Positions 8,286 to 15,276 of a stretch of 22,467 nucleotides of DNA are shown piece after piece. Position numbers and translations under genes: made by a program. How positions within the stretch are numbered: position 1 is the first letter of the stretch; each line of letters opens with the position of its first letter. The stretch lies in assembly GCA_947465645.1 (NCBI GenBank), contig CANIBQ010000079.1:1-22467 (forward strand), given 5' to 3'. Under the pieces are notes generated by a model that was given only the letters and a program-made list of their open reading frames with translations, made no database searches and was not told where the DNA came from. This stretch comes from Acidobacteriota bacterium (lineage in GTDB: Bacteria; Acidobacteriota; Vicinamibacteria; Vicinamibacterales; UBA2999).

Positions 8286-9076
8286 TCGCCCCGGGGCTCT
8301 TCGTCGGCACGCTCCGCCATCGGCGGTTCGCGACGATCCCGCACGCGTTCACGTATCCGCTGTTCATGGTGCTGCTCGACATCGATCGCCTGCCGGAGCT
8401 GATGCGCGTGTCGCGGCTGACGAGCTACAACCGCTTCAACTGGGCCAGCTTCGACGACCGCGATCACCTCGGCGATCCGGCGCGTCCACTGCGGGAACGC
8501 CTCGCCCTCGACGCCGCCCGGCACGGGATTGAGCTGCCGGACGGTCGCATCTTCCTGCTGACGCACCTGCGGTATCTCGGCTGTGGCTTCAACCCGGTGT
8601 CGTTCTTCTACTGCTTCGACGCCGCGGAGCGCCTGCAGATCGTCCTCGCCGAAGTGAGCAACACGTTCGGCGGCGCCCACAACTACTGGCTTCGGCCCGA
8701 GCCGGCGTCGCGGAGCTTTCGCTCCGCCGCCCCCAAGTCGCTCTACGTGTCCCCGTTCATGCCGGTCGATCTCGACTACACGTTCGCCTTCACGTCGCCG
8801 GAAGAGCGGCTCGTCGCGCACATGGCAACGATGGACGCCGGCGTGGTTGGCTTCGACGCGACGCTGTCGCTCGAGCGGCGGCCCTGGGATGCGATCGAGA
8901 TCCGGCGCGCCCTCATCCGGCATCCAGCCATGACGGCGCACGTGGTCGTGGGTATCCACTGGCAGGCACTCCGGTTGTGGTGGAAGGGCGTGCCGCGAGT
9001 GCCCCGCCTCACGCGCGACGGTGTCGGGGAGCGTGCGGCCTCTGCGGCCGCGGCAGTCAGTCGAACGGATTCGTGA
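8282..9076 (+). CDS. DUF1365 domain-containing protein
   Basis: 264 residues from GTG 8282, overlapping the FAD gene stop. Family blocks are GTLRHRRFATIPHAFTYPLF near the start, LTHLRYLGCGFNPVSFFYCF in the middle, EVSNTFGGAHNYWL, and KSLYVSPFMPVDLDYTFAF. The histidine/aromatic pattern is conserved but no reaction is established for the family. Its strict coupling to the flavoprotein and CFA-like methyltransferase implies a step in the same lipid pathway. A poly-Ala tail (GERAASAAAAVSRTDS) is unconserved. Nine bases separate it from the next start. Confidence 0.9.
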   Translation: MIAPGLFVGTLRHRRFATIPHAFTYPLFMVLLDIDRLPELMRVSRLTSYNRFNWASFDDRDHLGDPARPLRERLALDAARHGIELPDGRIFLLTHLRYLGCGFNPVSFFYCFDAAERLQIVLAEVSNTFGGAHNYWLRPEPASRSFRSAAPKSLYVSPFMPVDLDYTFAFTSPEERLVAHMATMDAGVVGFDATLSLERRPWDAIEIRRALIRHPAMTAHVVVGIHWQALRLWWKGVPRVPRLTRDGVGERAASAAAAVSRTDS

Positions 9077-9085
9077 GGGAATGAG

Positions 9086-10360
9086 ATGAGCATGGTGGCG
9101 CAGTGGGCGAAGACGGCGTTTCTCTCGAGCCTCGGCGGGGTCACGGGCGGCCGGCTGACTGTCGCATGTCCCGACCGCACCTACACGTTCGGGGATGATG
9201 GCGGGCTGGATGCGACGCTGGCCGTCCGCGACGAGCGGTTCTTCCTGCGTGCGCTCACCGGCAGCGACATCGGCATGGGCGAGTCCTTCATGGATGGCGA
9301 CTGGACGACGCCGGATGTGGTGCCGCTGGTGCGGTTGATGCTGCGCAGCCGCCGGGTCTTCGAGGGGCAGAGCCGCCTCGCCGGGGCGCTGCACCGGCTG
9401 GCGGGCGGCATCGCCCGGCGCCTCCGCGACAATTCCCTCTCCGGCAGCCGGCGGCACATTCACCGGCATTACGACCTTGGGAACGAGTTCTTCGGCCTCT
9501 TCCTCGATCGCGAGCTGCGCATGTACTCGTGCGCCTACTTCGAGTCAGCCGCCGAGCCGCTCGAGCAGGCGCAGGCGCGGAAGGCCGACCGCATCTGCAG
9601 GGCATTGAGGCTATCGCCCGGCGATCGCGTACTGGAGATCGGCAGCGGCTGGGGCGGGTTCGCCGTGTGGGCGGCGACGCACTACGGCTGCCGCGTGACG
9701 ACCACGACCATCAGCGACGAACAGTACCAATACGCCAGCGAGTGGCGGTCGAGGATTGGCGAGGCGGGGTCGCGCATCGAGGTGTTGCGGGCGGACTATC
9801 GGGAGCTGACCGGTCAATTCGACAAAGCGGTCAGCATAGAGATGTTCGAGGCGGTCGGTCTCAGCCATTACGACGATTACTTCAAGGCCATTGACCGGCT
9901 GCTCGTGCCGGATGGCCTGATGTTCCTGCAGACCATTACCGTCGACGATCAGTGGTTCCCGAAGTACCACGGCACGCCCGACTGGATCGAGAAGTACATC
10001 TTTCCCGGCGGCGAGCTGGCGTCGGTCGGCGAGATTCTGCGATCGCTGGCGAGAACGACGTCGCTCTCGATGTATCACGCCGAGAACTGTGGCACGCACT
10101 ACGCTCGCACGCTGCATGCATGGCGTGCCCGATTCCATCAGAGCCTCGACCGCGTGCGTGCGCTCGGCTATGACGAACCCTTCATTCGCATGTGGGATCT
10201 GTACCTGGGGTCGTGCGAAGCGACGTTTCTCGAACGGCACACCGGACTCTTCCAGTTGATGCTGCTCAAGAACGGCGCCCAGCGCCTCCTCTTCAACGAG
10301 CCGTGGTCTGACACCGCCACGGGGCCGGGCGCGGCGGCCGCCAGCGAGCCTGCGGCCTGA
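9086..10360 (+). CDS. CFA-synthase-like SAM-dependent fatty-acyl methyltransferase
   Basis: 424 residues. An N-terminal lipid-docking part (1-120) is followed by HRHYDLGNEFF (126-136), MYSCAYF (146-152) and the SAM loop VLEIGSGWGG (182-191). Cyclopropane synthases hold a catalytic bicarbonate with Cys139, Glu239, His266, Ile268 and Tyr317 in E. coli numbering. Here the matching residues are C149, E255, Q282, I284 and Y339: the histidine is replaced by glutamine (FLQTITV instead of LLHTIG). This makes methylation of an unsaturated chain without ring closure, as for UfaM-type enzymes, a better guess than cyclopropanation. Substrate would be acyl chains of membrane phospholipid. GAGGGAATGAG at the start supplies a ribosome-binding site. 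Confidence 0.9.
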   Translation: MSMVAQWAKTAFLSSLGGVTGGRLTVACPDRTYTFGDDGGLDATLAVRDERFFLRALTGSDIGMGESFMDGDWTTPDVVPLVRLMLRSRRVFEGQSRLAGALHRLAGGIARRLRDNSLSGSRRHIHRHYDLGNEFFGLFLDRELRMYSCAYFESAAEPLEQAQARKADRICRALRLSPGDRVLEIGSGWGGFAVWAATHYGCRVTTTTISDEQYQYASEWRSRIGEAGSRIEVLRADYRELTGQFDKAVSIEMFEAVGLSHYDDYFKAIDRLLVPDGLMFLQTITVDDQWFPKYHGTPDWIEKYIFPGGELASVGEILRSLARTTSLSMYHAENCGTHYARTLHAWRARFHQSLDRVRALGYDEPFIRMWDLYLGSCEATFLERHTGLFQLMLLKNGAQRLLFNEPWSDTATGPGAAAASEPAA

Positions 10361-11380
10361 ATGTCAGACGCCATGACGTCTCCCGGGCTCCCGCGGGATG
10401 TGGTGACGAACCACGGTGACGTGATTCGGGCGATCGAGCCGGCGGTCGGAGACCACCTCCACCTGTTGAGCCCCGTCGACAAAGCCTGGCAGCCATCCGA
10501 CTACCTGCCGGATCTGGAGGACGAGAACTGGCGGGATCAGATCGAGCGCTTCCGCAGGACGGCAGAGACGATCTCCGACGATCTGCTCGTCGTCCTGGTC
10601 GGCGACATGATCACTGAAGAAGCGCTGCCCAGCTATTCGGTCTCGCTCAACGGACTGGTCAAGGACGAAGAGGGGACCAGCCCGGCTCCCTGGGCGCTGT
10701 GGCTCCGCGGCTGGACGGCCGAGGAGAACCGGCACGGCGACCTGCTCAACGCCTACCTTCGCCTCACCGGCCGCGTGAACATGCGCGCCGTAGAGCAGAC
10801 GATCCACCATCTCATCGCCAACGGCTTCAACCCGAAGAGCGATGCCGATCCCTACAACCTCCTCGTCTACACCTCGTTCCAGGAGCGCGCGACGCGTATT
10901 TCGCACGGCAACGTCGCGAGGCTCGCCGCCAGGGAAGGCGACGCGAACCTCGCCCGGATCTGCGGGATGATTGCCGGCGACGAGGCCCGGCACGAAGCGT
11001 TCTACACGCGCATGATGGGCCGGGTGCTCGATCTCGATCCTGTCGGAGGCATCCTCGCGTTCCGGTCGATGCTTCAGGGCCTCATCGCGATGCCGGGAAG
11101 GTTCATGGACGACGGCCGGGATCCCGACCTGTTCGATCACTTTGCGGTCGTCGCACAGCGGGCCAAGGTTTATACCCTCCGCGATTATGCGTCCATCATC
11201 GAGCACCTCATCAAGACCTGGGACATCGCGGGACGAGCGGTGGGCGGCAAGGCCGCCCAGGCTCAGGACGACCTGTGCCGCCAGGCCGAACGCTACGAGC
11301 GCCTGGCGGCGAGGACGTCAGCCTCGCTCGAGCGGCAGCCGCGGGTGGCCTTCAGTTGGATTCGCGACCGGAAGGCGTGA
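10361..11380 (+). CDS. Soluble acyl-ACP desaturase (FA_desaturase_2, stearoyl-ACP delta-9 type)
   Basis: 339 residues; di-iron ferritin-like enzyme that inserts a cis double bond in an ACP-bound acyl chain using O2 and reduced ferredoxin. All iron ligands of the castor enzyme have counterparts: E in ITEEALPSY (86-87), E122 and H125 in EENRHG, E175 in FQERAT, and E208/H211 in DEARHE. The start abuts the preceding stop with no gap and there is only a weak ribosome-binding site, so translation probably depends on the methyltransferase gene. Its place in a light-controlled cassette with a fatty-acyl methyltransferase suggests it makes the unsaturated substrate. Only 55 bp separate it from the convergent LysR gene; no clear terminator hairpin is seen. 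Confidence 0.93.
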   Translation: MSDAMTSPGLPRDVVTNHGDVIRAIEPAVGDHLHLLSPVDKAWQPSDYLPDLEDENWRDQIERFRRTAETISDDLLVVLVGDMITEEALPSYSVSLNGLVKDEEGTSPAPWALWLRGWTAEENRHGDLLNAYLRLTGRVNMRAVEQTIHHLIANGFNPKSDADPYNLLVYTSFQERATRISHGNVARLAAREGDANLARICGMIAGDEARHEAFYTRMMGRVLDLDPVGGILAFRSMLQGLIAMPGRFMDDGRDPDLFDHFAVVAQRAKVYTLRDYASIIEHLIKTWDIAGRAVGGKAAQAQDDLCRQAERYERLAARTSASLERQPRVAFSWIRDRKA

Positions 11381-11435
11381 GCGCCGATCGGCCACGACCG
11401 CGCCCGACGCTGCGTACCGACTTTCAGCGCATCGG

Positions 11436-12335
11436 TCAGCGAAACACGTCCTCTCGCGCAGTCGTCGTGATGGCGATGACTCCCGGGTGCTTCAGGCGCC
11501 GCTCGACGGAAATCGCGTAGTACCGCTCTTTCACTTCACTCGTCCGACCGACAACGCGGACCCCATAGAACCTGCAGATATCCTGCTCGATCGCCGCGGG
11601 CGCCGGGAACACCGCTGGCGTCGCCTGGCAGAACACCTTCATGAGCGCCATGTCCTCGAATTCGCCGATGACCTGCAACCGCAGCTCCTGCTTTGCGCAC
11701 CATTCGTCGATGCCTCTGCGCAGCGCCGTGTTCGGCGCCGGCAGCAGCGCGGGCGCGTCTTGGAGCGATGCGGGGAACTTTCTGCGCAAGCGCGACGCGA
11801 GCGCCGGTGGTGCGAAGAACGAGGTGTCCGACTCACCCAGCAGATGACTGAACGCCTTCACCCGCACGTGTTCAGGTGCGGGTGTGTCGGCGATCACGAC
11901 ATCGAGCGAGTGCGTCGCGAGTTCGGCCACCAGCCGCTCGGTGCTGTCTTCGCGACACATTAAATGGATCGCCTCCGGGCCCTGGAGGGCGGGGCGAAGT
12001 AGCCGATAGACGACCAGTTTCGGAACCGCATTCGCGACGCCGACGGTCAACTGGAGGGCGCGCCCTGCTGGGCGGCCGCGCAACGTCTCCAGCAGTTCAC
12101 GGCCGATCCCGAAGATTTCGTCCGCGTAGCGGTACACGAGTCGCCCGACGTCGGTGGGGACCAGCGTGCGGCCCTGGCGCTGAAACAGGCGCTCGCCGAG
12201 CGATTCCTCGAGTTGGCGGATTTGTGCGCTGATCGTCGGCTGCGCAAGGCGTAGCTTCTCCGCTGCCTTCGAGATGCTCCCCTCGCGTACCACGGTCCAG
12301 AAATACAGCAGATGATGATAATTCAGCCACTCCAC
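11436..12335 (-). CDS. nhaR: NhaR-like LysR-family transcriptional activator
   Basis: 299 residues. N-terminal helix-turn-helix begins WLNYHHLLYFWTVVREGSIS and continues with PTISAQIRQLEESLGERLFQ. The body aligns along its length with E. coli NhaR, including VYRYAD, the IHLMCRED strand and GEFEDMALMKVF. NhaR senses Na+ and activates the nhaA antiporter. The GGAGG at 12346-12342 touches the first in-frame GTG (12341), so I take the second GTG (12335) with 6-nt spacing as the start. No nhaA is adjacent; the divergent neighbours are a decayed stress-protein gene and a voltage-gated channel, which makes them the likely targets. Confidence 0.88.
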   Translation of the reverse strand: MEWLNYHHLLYFWTVVREGSISKAAEKLRLAQPTISAQIRQLEESLGERLFQRQGRTLVPTDVGRLVYRYADEIFGIGRELLETLRGRPAGRALQLTVGVANAVPKLVVYRLLRPALQGPEAIHLMCREDSTERLVAELATHSLDVVIADTPAPEHVRVKAFSHLLGESDTSFFAPPALASRLRRKFPASLQDAPALLPAPNTALRRGIDEWCAKQELRLQVIGEFEDMALMKVFCQATPAVFPAPAAIEQDICRFYGVRVVGRTSEVKERYYAISVERRLKHPGVIAITTTAREDVFR

Positions 12336-12375
12336 GCGCACCCTCCATCAAACCGATACATAGATTATTCCTCAC

Positions 12376-12405
12376 GATAGGCGCTGAACTATCTAATTGT
12401 CTATC
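12376..12405. promoter_or_regulatory. GATAG/CTATC dyad in the nhaR divergent region
   Basis: GATAG (12376-12380) and CTATC (12389-12393) form an interrupted dyad, followed by another CTATC (12401-12405). It lies in the AT-rich 110-bp gap between the LysR gene and the divergent stress-protein remnant, where a LysR activator normally binds. Binding is inference. Confidence 0.35.
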
Positions 12406-12451
12406 ACACGTCGTCCACGTACGCTTGCCGTGTTGGAACGAGGAGACAGCA

Positions 12452-12753
12452 ATGCTGAACGAAAGAGCGATCGGTGACATGGCTGGACCCGCGGTTGCTG
12501 GAGGGCTCCTCGTGGCGCCGCTCATCGCCACAGACGGTTCGACGTCTGCTCGCGCGGCGATGACTACGGCGGTCCGGTTCCCGTGGCCTGGTGGCACTCG
12601 AGGATCGGCGGTGGTGGCAAAGCAGGTGCGGGCGGACATCATTGCCATGGGCTGGCGCGGCCATGGTCCCGTACCGCGGCTGCTCGCCGGCAGCGTGTCT
12701 CGCGGGGTAGCGAACAGATCCTCGACGTCGTGGTAGTCAAGAACCAACTGTGA
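12452..12753 (+). pseudogene. Universal stress protein remnant
   Basis: From ATG 12452 (GAGGAG ribosome-binding site nearby) the frame reads LIATDGSTSARAA, the UspA N-terminal strand and helix, through TAVRFPWPGGTRGSAVVAK, then jumps to QVRADIIAMGWRGHGPVPRL and LAGSVSRGVA, the ATP-binding GxxGHG...GSVS end of the domain. About 60 residues that should lie between are absent. After SRGVA the frame runs into TAG at 12736, whereas another frame continues EQILDVVVVKNQL, the expected last beta strand, ending at TGA 12751-12753. That ancestral stop overlaps the channel start as GTGA, showing that the two were once a coupled pair. Confidence 0.75.
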
Positions 12754-13634
12754 GCCCAGACGGGAAGCCAGAGGAACCGTTGCAGGGTGCCGTCGCGGCC
12801 AGACAGGCTCCATGCGAGGCCGTGATCACCAGACGTGTCGCCCGCGCACCGGGCCTGCGCGAGCGCGTCCGCGTTCTCATTGGCGATGTGCGCTTCGAAA
12901 AGGGAGTCACCGCGCTGATCGTCGCGAACGCCATCACGCTCGGGCTCGAAACCTCTCCTGCGGTCGTCGCACGCATCGGCCCGTTGCTTCAGGCCATCGA
13001 CAGGACGGTGCTGGGAGTCTTCGCGATCGAGGTGCTGTCGCGCGCCTTCGTCTACCGGAGTCGCTTCTTCCACGACCCCTGGCGCGTGTTCGATTTCGCC
13101 GTCGTCGGGATCGCGCTGATGCCCGCAAGTGGTGCGTTCAGCGTCTTGCGCGCCTTGCGGGTCTTGCGCGTGCTGCGGCTCGTGTCGCTGGTCCCGTCGA
13201 TGCGGGGGGTGGTCAGCGCCGTGCTCAAGGCATTGCCAGGTATGGCGTCGATCGTCGGGCTGATGGCACTCGTGCTTTACGTGTCGGCGGTGCTGGCCAC
13301 GAACCTGTTCGGCGTGGTTGCGCCGGAGTTTTTCGGCGATCTCGGCGCATCGCTCTTCACGCTATTCCAGGTGATGACGGTCGAGGGCTGGCCCGACATC
13401 GCGCGCGGTGTCATGGCGCAGTCGCCGTATGCCTGGATGTTCTTCGTCGCCTACCTCCTGATCGCGACCTTCATGGTCTTGAACCTGTTCATCGCGGTGA
13501 TCGTCAACGCGATGCAGTCGCAGGTCACCGAGGACCTGAAGGGCGATGGAGAGGCGCACACCCGGTTGATTCTCGACGAGGTTCGCGCGTTACGGCAGGA
13601 GTTCGAGGCGTTGCGCAAGGCTTCCTCACCGTGA
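12750..13634 (+). CDS. Bacterial one-domain voltage-gated cation channel, predicted calcium-permeable
   Basis: 294 residues, a single six-helix Ion_trans unit expected to form a tetramer in the inner membrane. S1 lies at about 50-67, S2 82-102, S3 112-125; S4 (129-148) has arginines at 134, 137, 140 and 143, a complete voltage-sensor spacing. S5 is at 160-186, and the pore helix and filter read FQVMTVEGWPD with T210-V211-E212-G213-W214. S6 is at about 228-256, followed by a charged cytoplasmic helix (265-291) like the NaChBac coiled coil. NaChBac-type sodium channels have LESW here; the glycine at 213 matches repeats I and III of animal Cav channels. GTG 12750 overlaps the ancestral stop of the stress-protein gene. 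Confidence 0.93.
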   Translation: MSPDGKPEEPLQGAVAARQAPCEAVITRRVARAPGLRERVRVLIGDVRFEKGVTALIVANAITLGLETSPAVVARIGPLLQAIDRTVLGVFAIEVLSRAFVYRSRFFHDPWRVFDFAVVGIALMPASGAFSVLRALRVLRVLRLVSLVPSMRGVVSAVLKALPGMASIVGLMALVLYVSAVLATNLFGVVAPEFFGDLGASLFTLFQVMTVEGWPDIARGVMAQSPYAWMFFVAYLLIATFMVLNLFIAVIVNAMQSQVTEDLKGDGEAHTRLILDEVRALRQEFEALRKASSP

Positions 13635-13791
13635 CGTCACGTCGAGGGATACGCATGGATCGTCAACGTGCGACGCAGCGCGAACGACGCGATAGTGACG
13701 AAGATGGCGGCGGTGGACGGCCGGCGCGCACGCCGCATCGACCCGATTGGCGATGGCGGGCTCGATGCGGCACTCACTCGGGAGTTGTCTG

Positions 13792-14895
13792 ATGCTCTGG
13801 ATGTATGTTGGGTTCCTCGCCCTCGTGTTGCTCTTGTTGGCCCTCGACCTTGGGGTCTTTCACCGGACTGCGCACGTGGTGTCCGTCCGGGAGGCTCTGG
13901 GGTGGTCCGCGTTCTGGATTGGCCTCGGTCTCGCCTTTACGGTGTTCATTTATGTCGGTTACGAGCGTCACTGGCTTGGCCTGGGCCTGACCCCCGACCT
14001 CATGACCGTGGCCCCGCAGGTCGTGGAGGGCGTAGGGCTCGTGTACAACGATGGCGCCAGCGCGGCGATTAAGTACCTCACCGGGTATTTGGTCGAGAAG
14101 TCGCTCGCCGTGGATAACATCTTCGTGATCGCGATGCTCTTCGGCTTCTTCGCCGTCCCCGCGATGTATCAGCACCGCGTGCTGTTTTGGGGGATCGTGG
14201 GCGCCCTCCTCATGCGTGGCGCCATGATCGCCGTGGGTGCTCAGCTCATCCAGCGCTTTAGTTGGATCATCTACGTGTTCGGGGCCTTCCTGATCGTGAC
14301 CGGGATCAAGATGCTGCTGCTGAAGACGGACGAGGTGGACCCGAGTCGCAACCTGTTGGTCAAGCTGACGCGACGCCTCTTCCCGGTGAGCGAGCGCTTC
14401 CACGGGCAGCACTTCTTCGTCCGCGCGGGTTCGGCCTCGTCCTACGAGGCCGCCACGCCCGGCGCAGCCGTGGAGGTGGACCGGGTCGTGGACGCGGCGC
14501 CGGCGGGGACCCTGCTTGCCACCCCGCTGTTCCTGGCCCTCGTCATGGTCGAGTTCACCGACGTCATCTTCGCGGTTGACTCGATCCCGGCCATCTTCGC
14601 CATCACAGGCGACCCGTTCCTGGTCTTTACGAGCAATGTCTTCGCGATTCTTGGGCTGCGCAGCCTCTACTTCGCTCTGGCGGGCATGATCGACGAGTTC
14701 AGGTACCTGAAGGTGTCGCTGGCGCTTGTGCTGATGATCGTGGGAGCCAAAATGATGACCCACGTCTGGCTCAAGGAACTGGCGGGCCAGTACTTCAATC
14801 TCTACCTTCTCGCCGTCGTCCTGTTCGTCCTGGCCGCCGGCGTCGTGGCCTCGATGCTGGCCACGCGACGTGACGCGCGACGTGAGCGGGGCTGA
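13792..14895 (+). CDS. TerC/Alx-family integral membrane protein
   Basis: 367 residues, about nine transmembrane helices. Family signatures are YLVEKSLAVDNIFVIAMLFG and VEFTDVIFAVDSIPAIFAI with the acidic residues placed inside helices, followed by DPFLVFTSNVFAILGLRSLY. Members protect against tellurite or export Mn2+ (Alx in E. coli). ATG 13792 has GGGAG at 13780-13784, seven bases upstream; longer in-frame starts (13747) add unconserved residues. A soluble loop at about 195-235 (FHGQHFFVRAGSASSYEA) divides the two halves. I looked for a yybP-ykoY manganese riboswitch in the 157-bp leader and did not see one. It follows the channel gene in the same direction, but with a gap that leaves co-transcription uncertain. 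Confidence 0.93.
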   Translation: MLWMYVGFLALVLLLLALDLGVFHRTAHVVSVREALGWSAFWIGLGLAFTVFIYVGYERHWLGLGLTPDLMTVAPQVVEGVGLVYNDGASAAIKYLTGYLVEKSLAVDNIFVIAMLFGFFAVPAMYQHRVLFWGIVGALLMRGAMIAVGAQLIQRFSWIIYVFGAFLIVTGIKMLLLKTDEVDPSRNLLVKLTRRLFPVSERFHGQHFFVRAGSASSYEAATPGAAVEVDRVVDAAPAGTLLATPLFLALVMVEFTDVIFAVDSIPAIFAITGDPFLVFTSNVFAILGLRSLYFALAGMIDEFRYLKVSLALVLMIVGAKMMTHVWLKELAGQYFNLYLLAVVLFVLAAGVVASMLATRRDARRERG

Positions 14896-15276
14896 AGCGA
14901 GTACGCAAATCGCTCGAGGTTCGCTGGCGCCGCCGGATCCCAGCGCTCGACGGAGAAGACGGCTCAAGAAACCGGTTGAAGGAGCACGCCTGGAAATTGA
15001 TTCCGGCCGCGCGCCGCAACCCGGGAACCTGACGACCGTCCCTGCCGATGTTGCCCTCGCCATGTCGATCTCACCGACCTCGAACGCGGGAGGGTGATCC
15101 GAGCCCGGCCGCAGAGCAGCTGTATCCGGATAAGTTAGGGGAATCAACCCGCTTGCGCACAAGATGGCACCCTTGCCCAGTCTTCGACCGCGGCAGGTTC
15201 GCGGGTGGTCCGTGGTTGGACAGTACCTCTGTCTCTCGTGGGCGATGATCGAGGACCCGGGCTCCGGAGGCACAGG
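14896..15276. other. 381-bp gene-poor interval between terC and the Rieske fusion
   Basis: Open frames exist on both strands but none shows a family motif or good ribosome-binding site. The interval contains a tRNA-Ser-like fragment (14974-14996). Nothing else is recognisable. The position between two unrelated genes next to a tRNA scrap is consistent with an old insertion or rearrangement junction. Confidence 0.4.
14974..14996 (+). pseudogene. Truncated tRNA-Ser(GGA)-like fragment
   Basis: 23 bases beginning GGTTGAAGGAGC and ending CTGGAAA reproduce the D-loop side, the 5' arm of the anticodon stem and the anticodon loop (anticodon GGA) of bacterial tRNA-Ser(GGA), as I remember that gene. 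The upstream GGAGAAG at 14952-14958 resembles its acceptor 5' strand but spacing is stretched. After the loop the sequence (TTGATTCC) does not pair with GCACG, and no variable arm, T-arm or acceptor 3' strand follows. It is therefore a broken copy. Confidence 0.5.

Noticed and set aside
13631..13640. GTGACGTCAC palindrome at the channel stop codon
   Set aside because: Ten-base palindromes with this composition are expected by chance in GC-rich DNA; no second copy nearby.
13635..13791. Possible manganese (yybP-ykoY) riboswitch before terC
   Set aside because: The conserved loop sequences of that riboswitch are not visible in the leader.
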